Shown piece after piece: positions 36,897 to 47,774 of a stretch of 64,000 nt of DNA. Positions within the stretch are counted from its first letter, which is position 1. Each line of letters begins with the position of its first letter. A program made the position numbers and the translations under genes. The stretch comes from Streptomyces sp. NBC_01775 (GTDB lineage: Bacteria; Actinomycetota; Actinomycetes; Streptomycetales; Streptomycetaceae): positions 4,092,001-4,156,000 of the forward strand of contig NZ_CP109104.1 in assembly GCF_035917675.1 (NCBI RefSeq), written 5' to 3'. The notes under the pieces are model-generated. The model did no database searches. It saw nothing but the letters and a program-made list of their open reading frames with translations, and was not told where the DNA came from.

Positions 36897-39800
36897 ATGG
36901 ATGCCGGGGTGGTGGGGGCGCGGATCGCCTCCGGCGTGGTGGCGCCGCTGGTCAAGAAGCTGTTCGTGGCGGAGGGAGCCGGGGCCGGGCTGGTGGAGGC
37001 CCCCGTCCGGATCTCGGGCCTCGTCTCCTTCACCGGGGAGAAGCGCACCCTCACCGAGCGGGACCTGGAGAAGCTCGCGGCGGAGCTGGTACGCCGCGCC
37101 GTACGGGACATCGGGCCGCACGAGGCGCCCTCTCCCGGCGAGACGGAGCGGGCCGTCCAGCGGCTCGCCCTCACCCTGCACGCGCTCGGCGACATCGGCC
37201 TGAGCGACGTGGAGGCCGTCCACCTGGGCCACACCGACTTCGCCCGCGCCCTGCACGCCCAGGCCACCACGAGCCACCCGCGCCCCCACCCCTCGCACCT
37301 GGACCCCACCCCGGCGGAGGACACGCTCTACCACCGGGTACTGGACACCGCCTGCCTGCACATCCTGCACTTCTTCACCCAGCGCTCCACCTTTGTCGCC
37401 CGCACCCTGGTCGAGCAGAGCCGCCGGCTGGGCGAGCTGATCACCCTCGTCGACGTCCTCATCGAGCGCATCCCCTCCCAGTCGGCGCGGGACGCGGAGT
37501 TCGAGCAGAGCTACGCGCGCTACATCGCCAACAAGCACTGCAAGCTGACCATCTACGGCATCGACCTCCAGCAGGCCAGCGAGTGGCCGCTGGATACCGC
37601 CTACCTCAGCCTGGAGGCGGCCCCGTCCGTCGAGCGGCCCGGCACCGACGACCCCGCCTGGCAGGCCGCCGCCGAGCCGCAGCCCGTCGACCAGGCGCTC
37701 TCCGGCCACCACCGGGTCCTGCTGCGCGGCATCGCGGGCTCCGGCAAGACGACGCTGGTGCAGTGGCTCGCCGTCACCACGGCGCGCCAGGCCGAGCTGA
37801 CCGGACGGCTCGCACACCTGATCGGCCGGATCCCGTTCGTGCTGCCGCTGCGCAGCCTCACCCGTGGCGGGGCCGAACTGCCGGTGCCCGCCGAGTTCCT
37901 GGCCGCCGTCGGCTGCCCGCTGACCGGCTCCCAGCCGCCCGGCTGGGCGGACCGGGTGCTGGCGGCCGGGCGCGGGGTACTGCTGGTCGACGGCATCGAC
38001 GAGGTACCCGAGGAGGAGCGGGAGCGCACCCGCCGCTGGCTGCGCGACCTGATCGCGGCGTTCTCCGGCAACCTGGTCCTCGTCACCTCCCGTCCCTCCG
38101 CCGTACGCGAGGACTGGCTGGGCCGCGAGGAGTTCACCGAGCTGTCCCTGTCCCCGATGCGCCCCGCCGACGTGGAGGTGTTCATCCACCGCTGGCACAC
38201 GGCCGCCGAGGCCGGCGGCGAACTGGAGGAGGCGCTGCGCGACGCCGTACGCGCCAAGCCGGACCTGGGCAGGCTCGCCACCAACCCGCTGATGTGCGGC
38301 CTGATCTGCGCCCTCCACCGCGAGCGGCGCGGCTTCCTGCCGCGCGGGCGCAAGGCCCTCTACGACGCGGCGCTCAGCATGCTCCTGGAGCGCCGCGACC
38401 GCGAACGCGCGATGCACACCCAGCCCGGCGCGATCGAGCTGGACGAGGAGTCCCAGGTCGAGCTGCTCCAGAAGCTGGCGTACTGGCTGATCCGCAACGG
38501 CCGCTCCGAGATGGAGCACGCCGACGCGCTCGACCTGCTCGGCCGCGTCCTGCCCTCGATGCCGTACGCCGCGGGACAGGGCCCGGCGGAAGAGATTTTC
38601 CGCCACCTCCTCGTCCGCTCGGGGCTGCTGCGCGAGCCGGCGCACGGGGCTGTGGAATTCGTCCACCGCACCTTCCAGGACTACCTGGGCGCCAAGGCAG
38701 CCGTGGAGGAGCGCGACTTCGACCTGCTGGCCCGGCACGCGCACCTGGACCAGTGGGAGGACGTGATCCGCATGGCCGTCGCCCACGCACGCGCCGACGA
38801 ACGGGCCCGTCTGCTGCGCCGCCTGGTCGAGCGCGGCGACACCGAACCCGAGGTCCGCACCCGCCTCCACCTGCTGGCGATGGCGTGCCTGGAGCACGCG
38901 ACAAAGCTGGACCCCTCGGTGCGCGCCGATGTGGAGACCCGCGCCCAGGCCCTCATCCCGCCGCGCAGCCTGGACGAGGCGAAGGCGCTGGTCCAGGTGG
39001 GGCCGGTGGTGCTGGAGTTGCTGCCAGGGCCGGAGGGACTGGAGACGGACGAGGCACAGGCAGTGGCGCACACGGCGGCCCAGCTGGGCACGGACGCGGC
39101 GCTCGTCCACCTCACCCGCTTCCGCTCCCACCCCGACCGGGCGGTGCTCGACCAGCTCGGCGGGCACTGGGACCGCTTCGACACCGACGCGTACGCCGAG
39201 GAGATCATCAGCCATCTCAAGCGCAGCCCCGCCGCGCTCATCGTCGTACGCACCCGCGAGGAGCTGGCCCGCTGGAGCGAGCTGGGCGGCAGCGAACGCG
39301 TCCGGATGACCGGCGACTTCACGCTGGAGGAGATCCTGGACGCCGCCCCGGTGGGGAAGCTCAAGATGCTGGGCATCGCCCGCAACCCGGTGCTGACCGA
39401 CCTGAGCCTTCTGTGGGCCTTCCCGAACCTTGAGGAACTGCACTTCTTCGACTGCCCGCACATCCGGGACCTGTCCCCGCTGGAATTGCTGCCGCTGAGG
39501 GCGCTGGCGCTGGAGGAAGTGCCCGAGCTGGCCGAGCTGGGCCGGTTGACCGAGCTGGAGCTGCTGTACATCAAGGAGGGGGTCCCGTGGCCCGGCTGGG
39601 ACGGACTGCCGCCCGCGCCGCGCCTGGAGACCCTGCACATGCCGCACGATGTGCCGGACCTGTCGGGCCTCTCGGCGTTCCCGAAACTGCGGAGCCTGAG
39701 CTTCGACTTCAACACGTCGGGGTTCACGGTGCTGGAGGAGGACGACTGGCAGGCCCTCGCCGAACACCCCGGGATCAAGTTCCTGTCCATTGACGGGTGG

Positions 39801-40076
39801 GCGCTCACGGAGTCGGAAAGGCCGCCCCGGCCCCTCACCGGCCTGACCGCGCTGCACCTGGACGCGGACGTCCGGTGCTCTTTGCACCCGGACGACTTCC
39901 CGTCGGTGACACACCTCTCCTTGACCGAGCCGCGCGCCGAGACGGATCTGGCGACGTCAGGAACTCTTCCGAGCCTCCGTCACCTCACCCTCTTCCGCCC
40001 CGACAAGCGCCTCGACCTCACCCAACTCCCCCCACACATCGAGGTCACCGTCATCCCCCGCCCCCGCAGAGCCTGA
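36897..40076 (+). CDS. NACHT-LRR protein B (bacterial NLR-like)
   Basis: A 1059-aa STAND NTPase. The N-terminal helical region is close to that of protein A (KKLFVAEGAGAGLVEAPVRI; HILHFFTQRSTFVARTL). NACHT core: Walker A GIAGSGKTT (278-286), Walker B VLLVDGIDE (361-369), LVTSRPSAVRE, NPLMCGLICAL, FVHRTFQDYLGAKA. After the helical region and LGGSERVRMTGDF it continues with about 240 residues of leucine-rich repeats (from about 822: LKMLGIARNPVLTDLSLLWA, FPNLEELHFFDC, and so on). This gives the NLR order: effector-like N-terminus, NACHT, LRR sensor. The start is ATG 36897 with GGGGG upstream. Role in immunity is inferred. Confidence 0.9.
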   Translation: MDAGVVGARIASGVVAPLVKKLFVAEGAGAGLVEAPVRISGLVSFTGEKRTLTERDLEKLAAELVRRAVRDIGPHEAPSPGETERAVQRLALTLHALGDIGLSDVEAVHLGHTDFARALHAQATTSHPRPHPSHLDPTPAEDTLYHRVLDTACLHILHFFTQRSTFVARTLVEQSRRLGELITLVDVLIERIPSQSARDAEFEQSYARYIANKHCKLTIYGIDLQQASEWPLDTAYLSLEAAPSVERPGTDDPAWQAAAEPQPVDQALSGHHRVLLRGIAGSGKTTLVQWLAVTTARQAELTGRLAHLIGRIPFVLPLRSLTRGGAELPVPAEFLAAVGCPLTGSQPPGWADRVLAAGRGVLLVDGIDEVPEEERERTRRWLRDLIAAFSGNLVLVTSRPSAVREDWLGREEFTELSLSPMRPADVEVFIHRWHTAAEAGGELEEALRDAVRAKPDLGRLATNPLMCGLICALHRERRGFLPRGRKALYDAALSMLLERRDRERAMHTQPGAIELDEESQVELLQKLAYWLIRNGRSEMEHADALDLLGRVLPSMPYAAGQGPAEEIFRHLLVRSGLLREPAHGAVEFVHRTFQDYLGAKAAVEERDFDLLARHAHLDQWEDVIRMAVAHARADERARLLRRLVERGDTEPEVRTRLHLLAMACLEHATKLDPSVRADVETRAQALIPPRSLDEAKALVQVGPVVLELLPGPEGLETDEAQAVAHTAAQLGTDAALVHLTRFRSHPDRAVLDQLGGHWDRFDTDAYAEEIISHLKRSPAALIVVRTREELARWSELGGSERVRMTGDFTLEEILDAAPVGKLKMLGIARNPVLTDLSLLWAFPNLEELHFFDCPHIRDLSPLELLPLRALALEEVPELAELGRLTELELLYIKEGVPWPGWDGLPPAPRLETLHMPHDVPDLSGLSAFPKLRSLSFDFNTSGFTVLEEDDWQALAEHPGIKFLSIDGWALTESERPPRPLTGLTALHLDADVRCSLHPDDFPSVTHLSLTEPRAETDLATSGTLPSLRHLTLFRPDKRLDLTQLPPHIEVTVIPRPRRA

Positions 40077-40089
40077 CGCGAACTCAGGG

Positions 40090-40118
40090 TGACCGAATCC
40101 ACACAGGCGGCCTAGGCT
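40090..40118 (+). promoter_or_regulatory. Promoter of NACHT C (TGACCG-17-TAGGCT)
   Basis: -35 TGACCG (40090-40095), 17-nt spacer, -10 TAGGCT (40113-40118). The start site would fall near 40125, giving a leader of about 40 nt with AGGGAG before ATG 40167. NACHT C can therefore be transcribed separately from B. Confidence 0.6.
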
Positions 40119-40166
40119 GGATCTCGACCAGTCAACCCCCTGCCCCCGTCAGGGAGCCCGCACGCC

Positions 40167-42761
40167 ATGGATCCCGCAGTCCGCCTCGCGTCCACCGTCG
40201 CCGATCCCCTCGTCAGCCAGCTCCTCCTACCTGTCGAAGCCACCCCCGACAACGCCCAGACCGAGGACGAACTCCTCGCCCGGCTCGTCTCGTTCAGGGG
40301 CGAGTCGCCACCGATGTCCTACGAGTCGCTGCTGTCGCTCGTCGGGGAGCTGGTCGCGCTCACCGCGTCCGGCTACCGGCTGCTGCCGCAGGACGAGGCG
40401 CCCGTCGCCGGCGTGCTCTCCCGCACGCTCTGGATCGCCGGGGAGCTGGACACCACCGATGTGCAGGCCGTCCGCCTGGGCCCGCAGGACTTCGCGCGCA
40501 AGCTGCGCTCCGCCGTGCCCGGGGCCGACCGGGAGCTGAGCCCGGACGCCGCCTGGTTCCACGACCGGCTGCTGGTCACCGTCTGCCTGCATCTGCTGCA
40601 CCACCTGATCCGCCGCTCGCCGCGCCTGGCCGAGCGGATGCCCGAACGCGCCCACCGGATTCGCCAGTTGATCGACCTGAACGATGTGGAGGCCGTACGC
40701 GGCCGTCCTGAGCCATCCGCCATAGACGCCGAGTTCGAGGTGCGCTACGCCCGTTCGGTGGTCGAGCAGTACAACCGCGTGACCATCTACGGCATCGATC
40801 TGCCCAACCCCAACACCCCCGACAGCTGGTCCCTGGACGCCACCTACCTCAGCCTCAGCGCGGAGTTCGACAATCCGGAGGACCGGACCGAGACGGCACC
40901 GCCCCGCGCCGACGGCGACAGCGGCGAGCCCGTGCTGCCCGCCGACCGCGCCCTGGGCGGACACGAACGGGTACTCCTGCGCGGCGTGGCGGGCTCCGGC
41001 AAGACGACGCTGGTGCAGTGGCTGGCCGTCTCCACGGCACGCGACGCGCTGCCGCCGGAGCTGGCGTCGCTGCGCGGCCGTATCCCGCTGGTGCTGCCCG
41101 TGCGCCGCTTCGCCCGCGAGGGCTTCCCACCACCGGATGACTTCCTGCGGGCCATACGCCACCCCCTGGCCGACGAGGCGCCCGACGGCTGGGTCGCCAG
41201 GGTGCTCACCGAAGAGCGCGGGCTGCTGCTGGTGGACGGGATCGACGAGGCCCCCGAGTCGGAGCGCACGGCCCTGCGCGGCCAGCTGCGCCGGCTGATG
41301 CGCATCTACTCGGGCAACTTCTGCCTGGTCACCGCCCGTCCCTCGGCCGTGGAGCCCAACTGGCTGGCCGACGAGGGCTTCGACGAACTGGCCCTGGCCC
41401 CGATGAACCGCGACCAGGTCGCCGCCTTCATCACCGCCTGGCACGCGGCGGCCGGCGACGACGAGGGCAAGGACCACCGCCGCCTGGAGGAGTACCGCGA
41501 TCGGCTGCTGGCCTCCATCCCGCTCTACCGCGAGCTGCGCGGCCTGGCCACCAACCCGCTGATGTGCGGCCTGATCTGCGCCCTCAACCGCGACAGGTCC
41601 GGCTCGCTCCCCCAGGGCCGCAAGGAGCTGTACGAGGCGGCGATGGAGATGCTGCTCCAGCGCCGCGACCCCGAGCGCCGGGTGCTGTACGCCGACGCGG
41701 TGAAGCTACAGCGCGGCGCCCGCGAGCGGCTGCTGCGCAAACTGGCCTACCGGATGCTCGTGGACCGCAGGGTCGAGCTGACCATGGACGAGGCGCTGGA
41801 GGAGATCGCCCGCCAGCTGCCCGCCATCCCCTCCACATCCGGCCAGGGCGCCCCCGAGGACATCTTCAACCACCTCCTGCTGCGCACCGGGCTGCTGCGC
41901 GAACAGTCCGACCGCGCCGTGGAGTTCGTCCACCGGACCGTGCAGGACTACCTCGCGGCGAAGGAGGCCGTCGATCAGGGCGCCTTCGATCTGCTGCTCG
42001 CCCACGCGCACGAGGCGGAGTGGGAGGAGGTCATGAGGATGGCCGTCGCGCACGCCCGCCCCGGCGAGTGCGCGAAGCTGCTGGGCGGCCTGCTGGCGCC
42101 GGGCCGCACCGGAATGCAGCGCAACCGCCGCCGGCTGCTGGCCGCCGCCTGCCTGGAGCATGTGACGGAGCTGGATCCGGACACCCACGCCCGCATCCGC
42201 CGCGAGACGCGCCACATGGTGCGCCCGACGACCGTGGAGGCGGCCCGCAGTCTGGGCTGGGTGGGGCCGATAGTGCTGGAGATGCTGCCCGATCCCTCCC
42301 GGGTCACCGACCGCGAGGCGCACCGGCTCGCGGTCACGGTGACCCGCATCAACGACGACGCCGCCATCCACTACCTCGCGCAGCTGCGCAACCGCGCCTC
42401 GCTGGAGCTGCGGGCCGAACTCGCGCGCGGCTGGCACAACTTCGACACCGACCGCTACGCCGAGGAGATCATCGGGCACCTCGACCCGGAGGGGCTGTAC
42501 TTTCCCGTCTCGGACCGCTTCGAACTGGCCGCGCTGCGGAAGCTCGGAGGGAGGTCGCGGGTCCAGATCGTCGGCCAGTTCACACCCGACGAACTCCTGG
42601 GCGGGCTCTCCCATGACCAGCTCACCCACCTGTGGCTGGCCTACGACCTCCGCGTCCCCATGGGCTGGCTGGCCGCCTTCCCCCACCTCACGACGCTCCG
42701 CGTCAACCCCCGCCTGCCCCGCGTGAACGGTGTCCCGGACGGCATCCGGATCCTCAGCTGA
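40167..42761 (+). CDS. NACHT-domain STAND NTPase C
   Basis: An 864-aa paralogue of A and B, more divergent at its N-terminus (about 1-200; VCLHLLHHLIRRSPRLAERM replaces the FTQRSTFVART stretch). NACHT core: Walker A GVAGSGKTT (273-281), Walker B LLLVDGIDE (353-361), LVTARPSAVEP, NPLMCGLICALNRDRSGSLP, FVHRTVQDYLAAKE. The C-terminal helical region ends in LGGRSRVQIVGQF and LTHLWLAYDLRVPMGWLAAF, a single leucine-rich stub as in A. The start is ATG 40167 with AGGGAG upstream. It has its own promoter and is convergent with clpC. It may work with, or independently of, its neighbours. Confidence 0.9.
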   Translation: MDPAVRLASTVADPLVSQLLLPVEATPDNAQTEDELLARLVSFRGESPPMSYESLLSLVGELVALTASGYRLLPQDEAPVAGVLSRTLWIAGELDTTDVQAVRLGPQDFARKLRSAVPGADRELSPDAAWFHDRLLVTVCLHLLHHLIRRSPRLAERMPERAHRIRQLIDLNDVEAVRGRPEPSAIDAEFEVRYARSVVEQYNRVTIYGIDLPNPNTPDSWSLDATYLSLSAEFDNPEDRTETAPPRADGDSGEPVLPADRALGGHERVLLRGVAGSGKTTLVQWLAVSTARDALPPELASLRGRIPLVLPVRRFAREGFPPPDDFLRAIRHPLADEAPDGWVARVLTEERGLLLVDGIDEAPESERTALRGQLRRLMRIYSGNFCLVTARPSAVEPNWLADEGFDELALAPMNRDQVAAFITAWHAAAGDDEGKDHRRLEEYRDRLLASIPLYRELRGLATNPLMCGLICALNRDRSGSLPQGRKELYEAAMEMLLQRRDPERRVLYADAVKLQRGARERLLRKLAYRMLVDRRVELTMDEALEEIARQLPAIPSTSGQGAPEDIFNHLLLRTGLLREQSDRAVEFVHRTVQDYLAAKEAVDQGAFDLLLAHAHEAEWEEVMRMAVAHARPGECAKLLGGLLAPGRTGMQRNRRRLLAAACLEHVTELDPDTHARIRRETRHMVRPTTVEAARSLGWVGPIVLEMLPDPSRVTDREAHRLAVTVTRINDDAAIHYLAQLRNRASLELRAELARGWHNFDTDRYAEEIIGHLDPEGLYFPVSDRFELAALRKLGGRSRVQIVGQFTPDELLGGLSHDQLTHLWLAYDLRVPMGWLAAFPHLTTLRVNPRLPRVNGVPDGIRILS

Positions 42762-42822
42762 CTCCTCAAGCTCCCCCAGCCCCGAAAGAAACCGGAAGGG
42801 GAGGGGCAGGGGCCGAAAACAA

Positions 42823-42853
42823 AGCGGGACCGACCACAAAGGTCGGTCCCGCT
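42823..42853 (-). terminator. clpC rho-independent terminator
   Basis: A 13-bp perfect stem, AGCGGGACCGACC (42823-42835) with 42841-42853, loop of 5 nt. On the minus strand it is followed by TTTGTTTT, a rare U-rich terminator in this GC-rich DNA. It also faces the end of NACHT C. Confidence 0.88.
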
Positions 42854-42866
42854 CAGGCGTGAAGCG

Positions 42867-45392
<2,526 letters not shown>

Positions 45393-45557
45393 CGTTAATC
45401 GCTCCTCAGAGCGGTCAGGCAGTGAGGGGACGCTCCCCTCGCTGTCCTTCCGCAGCTTAGTCCCGCAACGGGGGACCGCTCATTCCAACTGCCGACTGCG
45501 GCCCGGTCGACCCGATCGATCATGCGCCTCCTGCCCCGGACAGCCGACAACAGTTCC

Positions 45558-45584
45558 AACCCGATAGTGCGAGACGATGTTCCC
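45558..45584 (-). promoter_or_regulatory. Candidate sigma-R promoter of clpC (GGGAAC-N18-GTT)
   Basis: On the minus strand GGGAAC (45579-45584), exactly 18 nt, then GTT (45558-45560). This fits the sigma-R consensus GGAAT-N18-GTT in spacing and nearly in sequence. clpC is a known member of the sigma-R regulon in Streptomyces. The start site would be about 160 nt before the clpC ATG. Confidence 0.65.
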
Positions 45585-45615
45585 GCAGGCCAGGCGTATT
45601 CACCTGGATCCACTA

Positions 45616-45629
45616 CGCCGACGGCGAAC
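45616..45629 (-). promoter_or_regulatory. Candidate ClgR operator (GTTCGC-N5-GCG) upstream of clpC
   Basis: The minus strand reads GTTCGC CGTCG GCG (45629 to 45616), an exact match to the ClgR box form GTTCGC-N5-GCG known from Streptomyces clp promoters. It lies about 32 bp upstream of the candidate sigma-R -35, an activator-like position. The rest of 45393-46034 contains no gene. Confidence 0.6.
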
Positions 45630-45891
45630 GCCCCCGTACCGACACGCCCGCCTCTCGTGCGCACCGCCGCTCCGCACCCCCGTTCCGCCCGCTGTCACCT
45701 GGGCTTCCGGCCCGTCAGAGCCTTCTTACCCGCTCAGTACGACAGTCCATGCGGCCTTGGACGGATACGGACCCGCGCATCCGCTGTCGGCGAACAGCCG
45801 GACATTCGTCCGGGCCCGCGCTCGCAAATCAAGCACCGTGAGTAGTTACCCTCAACGCAGCGTCACAACATCGGCGTTCGGGCGGGCACCT

Positions 45892-45939
45892 GGGAGGCCG
45901 CCACCTGCCTGCGGCCTCCCGAGCCGGGTGCGCACCCGG
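45892..45939. terminator. lsr2 terminator region: two consecutive hairpins
   Basis: A 10-bp stem, GGGAGGCCGC (45892-45901) with GCGGCCTCCC (45911-45920), lies next to a perfect 16-bp palindrome, CCGGGTGCGCACCCGG (45924-45939). Both follow the lsr2 stop on the minus strand, ahead of the clpC promoter. Confidence 0.65.
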
Positions 45940-46034
45940 GACCCTGCCCCGGGCTCCCTCTCGTGCTGCTGGCGAGTGCGGTGGAAGAGAGGGGCCCACC
46001 GCCCCCTGGTCCGGCCCCTCGGGCCCGGAACTGC

Positions 46035-46373
46035 TCAGCCGTTGGCCTTCTCGTAGGCCTCGCGAATGCTGGCGGGGACCCGGCCCCGGTCATTGACCTC
46101 GTAACCCTGCTCCTTGGCCCACGCGCGGATCTTCGCGGTGTCCTGGCTGCTGCTGCCGCCGGAAGCGGCGCGACCGCCCTTTCCACGGGCGGACCTGCCA
46201 CCGGTACGGCGGCCACTCTTGAGATAGGGCTCCAGCGCACTCCGGAGCTTGTCGGCATTAGAGGTGGTGAGGTCGATCTCGTAGGTCTTCCCGTCGAGCG
46301 CGAACGTCACGGTCTCGTCCGCCTCGCCACCGTCGAGGTCATCGACAAGAAGAACCTGAACCTTCTGTGCCAC
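46035..46373 (-). CDS. lsr2: Nucleoid-associated protein Lsr2
   Basis: A 112-aa H-NS-like silencer that binds the minor groove of AT-rich DNA, oligomerises and represses horizontally acquired and specialised-metabolite genes. The N-terminal dimerisation domain begins AQKVQVLLVDDLDGGEADET. A basic Gly/Ser linker follows, then the C-terminal DNA-binding domain with KIRAWAKEQGYEVNDRGRVP, where RGR is the AT-hook-like motif. The start is GTG 46373 with GGGAG 5 nt upstream; ATG 46385 is possible. It lies in its usual place next to clpC and has its own long upstream region. Confidence 0.96.
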   Translation of the reverse strand: MAQKVQVLLVDDLDGGEADETVTFALDGKTYEIDLTTSNADKLRSALEPYLKSGRRTGGRSARGKGGRAASGGSSSQDTAKIRAWAKEQGYEVNDRGRVPASIREAYEKANG

Positions 46374-46532
46374 CGCTACTCCCATTCGTCATCGATAACG
46401 GATTACTGATACTGCCGACGAAAGCAAACCGCTTTTCCGGGAGAAACACAAACCCTCGGCTGAGTTTGCCCTGCGGCCCGCTGGGATTGGCGGGACCTTT
46501 CGGACATAGTGGTGGCAGTTCTGCGGAGGGCT

Positions 46533-47057
46533 TCAGAGATGCAGCAGCATGCGGCTGTTGCCCAAGGTGTTCGGCTTCACTCGTTCGAGACCCAGGAACT
46601 CGGCTACTCCTTCGTCATAGGAACGCAGCAGCTCGCTGTAGACATCGCCGTCGACGGGAGTCTCGCCGATCTCCGTGAAGCCGTGCTTGGTGAAGAAGTC
46701 CACTTCGAAGGTGAGGCAGAAAATGCGTCGCACACCGATCCAGCGCGCGGTCCGCAGGAGCTTCTCCAGGAGCAGATGTCCGAGTCCGGTTCCGCGCTGG
46801 ACGGGATCGACCGCCAGTGTTCTGACCTCGGCGAGGTCTTCCCACATGATGTGCAGTGCTCCGCAGCCGACGACTTCCGCGTCCGCGTCCCGTTCCGCCA
46901 CCCAGAACTCCTGGATGTCCTCGTAAAGCGTCACTGTGGCTTTGTCGAGGAGGATCCGCTCGCGGGAGTACGCGTCGATGAGCCGGCGCACCGCTGGGAC
47001 ATCGGCCGTGCGTGCCCTGCGGATGGTGACTTCGGATAGCGGTGCGCGTTCTGGCAT
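46533..47057 (-). CDS. argA: Amino-acid N-acetyltransferase (short N-acetylglutamate synthase)
   Basis: A 174-aa GNAT enzyme matching the short actinobacterial N-acetylglutamate synthase, which acetylates L-glutamate from acetyl-CoA in the first step of arginine synthesis. Features: TIRRARTADVPAVRRLID at the N-terminus, VRTLAVDPVQRGTGLGHLLL (acetyl-CoA pyrophosphate loop QRGTGLG, about 78-95), and FCLTFEVDFFTKHGF. The start is ATG 47057; TAGCGT lies 6 nt upstream and overlaps the TAG stop of the BlaI gene, so it can be made from its own leaderless mRNA. The symbol rests on family resemblance. Confidence 0.8.
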   Translation of the reverse strand: MPERAPLSEVTIRRARTADVPAVRRLIDAYSRERILLDKATVTLYEDIQEFWVAERDADAEVVGCGALHIMWEDLAEVRTLAVDPVQRGTGLGHLLLEKLLRTARWIGVRRIFCLTFEVDFFTKHGFTEIGETPVDGDVYSELLRSYDEGVAEFLGLERVKPNTLGNSRMLLHL

Positions 47058-47066
47058 GAACGGACG

Positions 47067-47477
47067 CTATCGCTCCTGACCCCCGCCCCCCTCGGCGGGG
47101 GCATCGAGATGGACGCCGTTCAGTTGTACGACACGCAAGGCATCACGCAGCACCTCGACCTGTTCCGGCGACATCATGCCGAAGAAGTCCACAAGAGCGG
47201 CGGCAGGGTTGTCGCTGGCCGACCACGCCTCGTTCATCAGAGCTGCGGAGTACGCGGCACGGGTGGAGACCGCCGCATATCTATAGGCGCGGCCTTCTTG
47301 ATCCCTCCGGAGCCAGCCCTTCTGGCGCAGGTTGTCCATTACGGTCATCACCGTCGTGTAGGCGACGGTGCGTTCCTTCTGTAGATCTTCGAGGACTTCC
47401 CGCACGGTGACCGGGCGGTTCCAGCGCCATACCCGGGTCATCACGGCATCTTCCAGCTCTCCCAATGGCCTCGGCAC
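47067..47477 (-). CDS. BlaI/MecI-family repressor
   Basis: A 136-aa winged-helix regulator: LGELEDAVMTRVWRWNRPVT (about 5-24), VREVLEDLQKERTVAYTTVM then TVMDNLRQKGWLRR (recognition helix and wing), and a C-terminal dimerisation helix pair with DFFGMMSPEQVEVLRDALR. There is no BlaR-type sensor protease next to it, so its signal is unclear; actinobacteria hold several such orphan BlaI proteins. The start is GTG 47477, because TATTAT lies exactly 6 nt upstream (leaderless); a longer frame to 47534 is open. It lies directly upstream of the acetyltransferase gene. Confidence 0.86.
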   Translation of the reverse strand: MPRPLGELEDAVMTRVWRWNRPVTVREVLEDLQKERTVAYTTVMTVMDNLRQKGWLRRDQEGRAYRYAAVSTRAAYSAALMNEAWSASDNPAAALVDFFGMMSPEQVEVLRDALRVVQLNGVHLDAPAEGGGGQER

Positions 47478-47558
47478 GGAAGAATAATAGTGGAAAATGT
47501 CCGAATCGAGGGAATTAGGGAGAACAGGGGCCACGTCAGCCCCCGCGCTTCCAGCGGG

Positions 47559-47729
47559 TCAGCTCCCGCGCTTTTGACTGGTGCCTTCGGCCTTGGCCAG
47601 CGCGGCGTCGACGATGCCGTCTTCCTTGGCCTTGTTGGCGCCGCCCTGGCTCTTGACGATCGTCACGATGAGCGCGGTGAACGCCACCGCCATCACGAGC
47701 GGTGGGGTGAGCGCGGCGACGTAGTCCAT
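47559..47729 (-). CDS. 56-aa single-pass membrane protein
   Basis: A small ORF with a good start (ATG 47729, GAGGA upstream). It encodes MDYVAALTPPLVMAVAFTAL, then IVTIVKSQGGANKAKEDGIV and a basic end SQKRGS. Residues about 8-26 form one transmembrane helix and the rest is a charged cytoplasmic helix. It lies between the hypothetical gene at 48503 and the BlaI gene, same strand. Function unknown. Codon third positions are strongly GC, as in real Streptomyces genes. Confidence 0.7.
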   Translation of the reverse strand: MDYVAALTPPLVMAVAFTALIVTIVKSQGGANKAKEDGIVDAALAKAEGTSQKRGS

Positions 47730-47774
47730 GGCCGTCCTCCTCGGTGAGCAGGCGTCCAGAGTAACCCTGCCCCC

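Noticed and set aside
32374..42761. NACHT cluster as a recently acquired island
   Set aside because: GC-rich composition and codon use look like the neighbouring core genes, and no integrase, att repeat or insertion sequence is visible at the edges. Transfer at some time is possible but not shown by the sequence.
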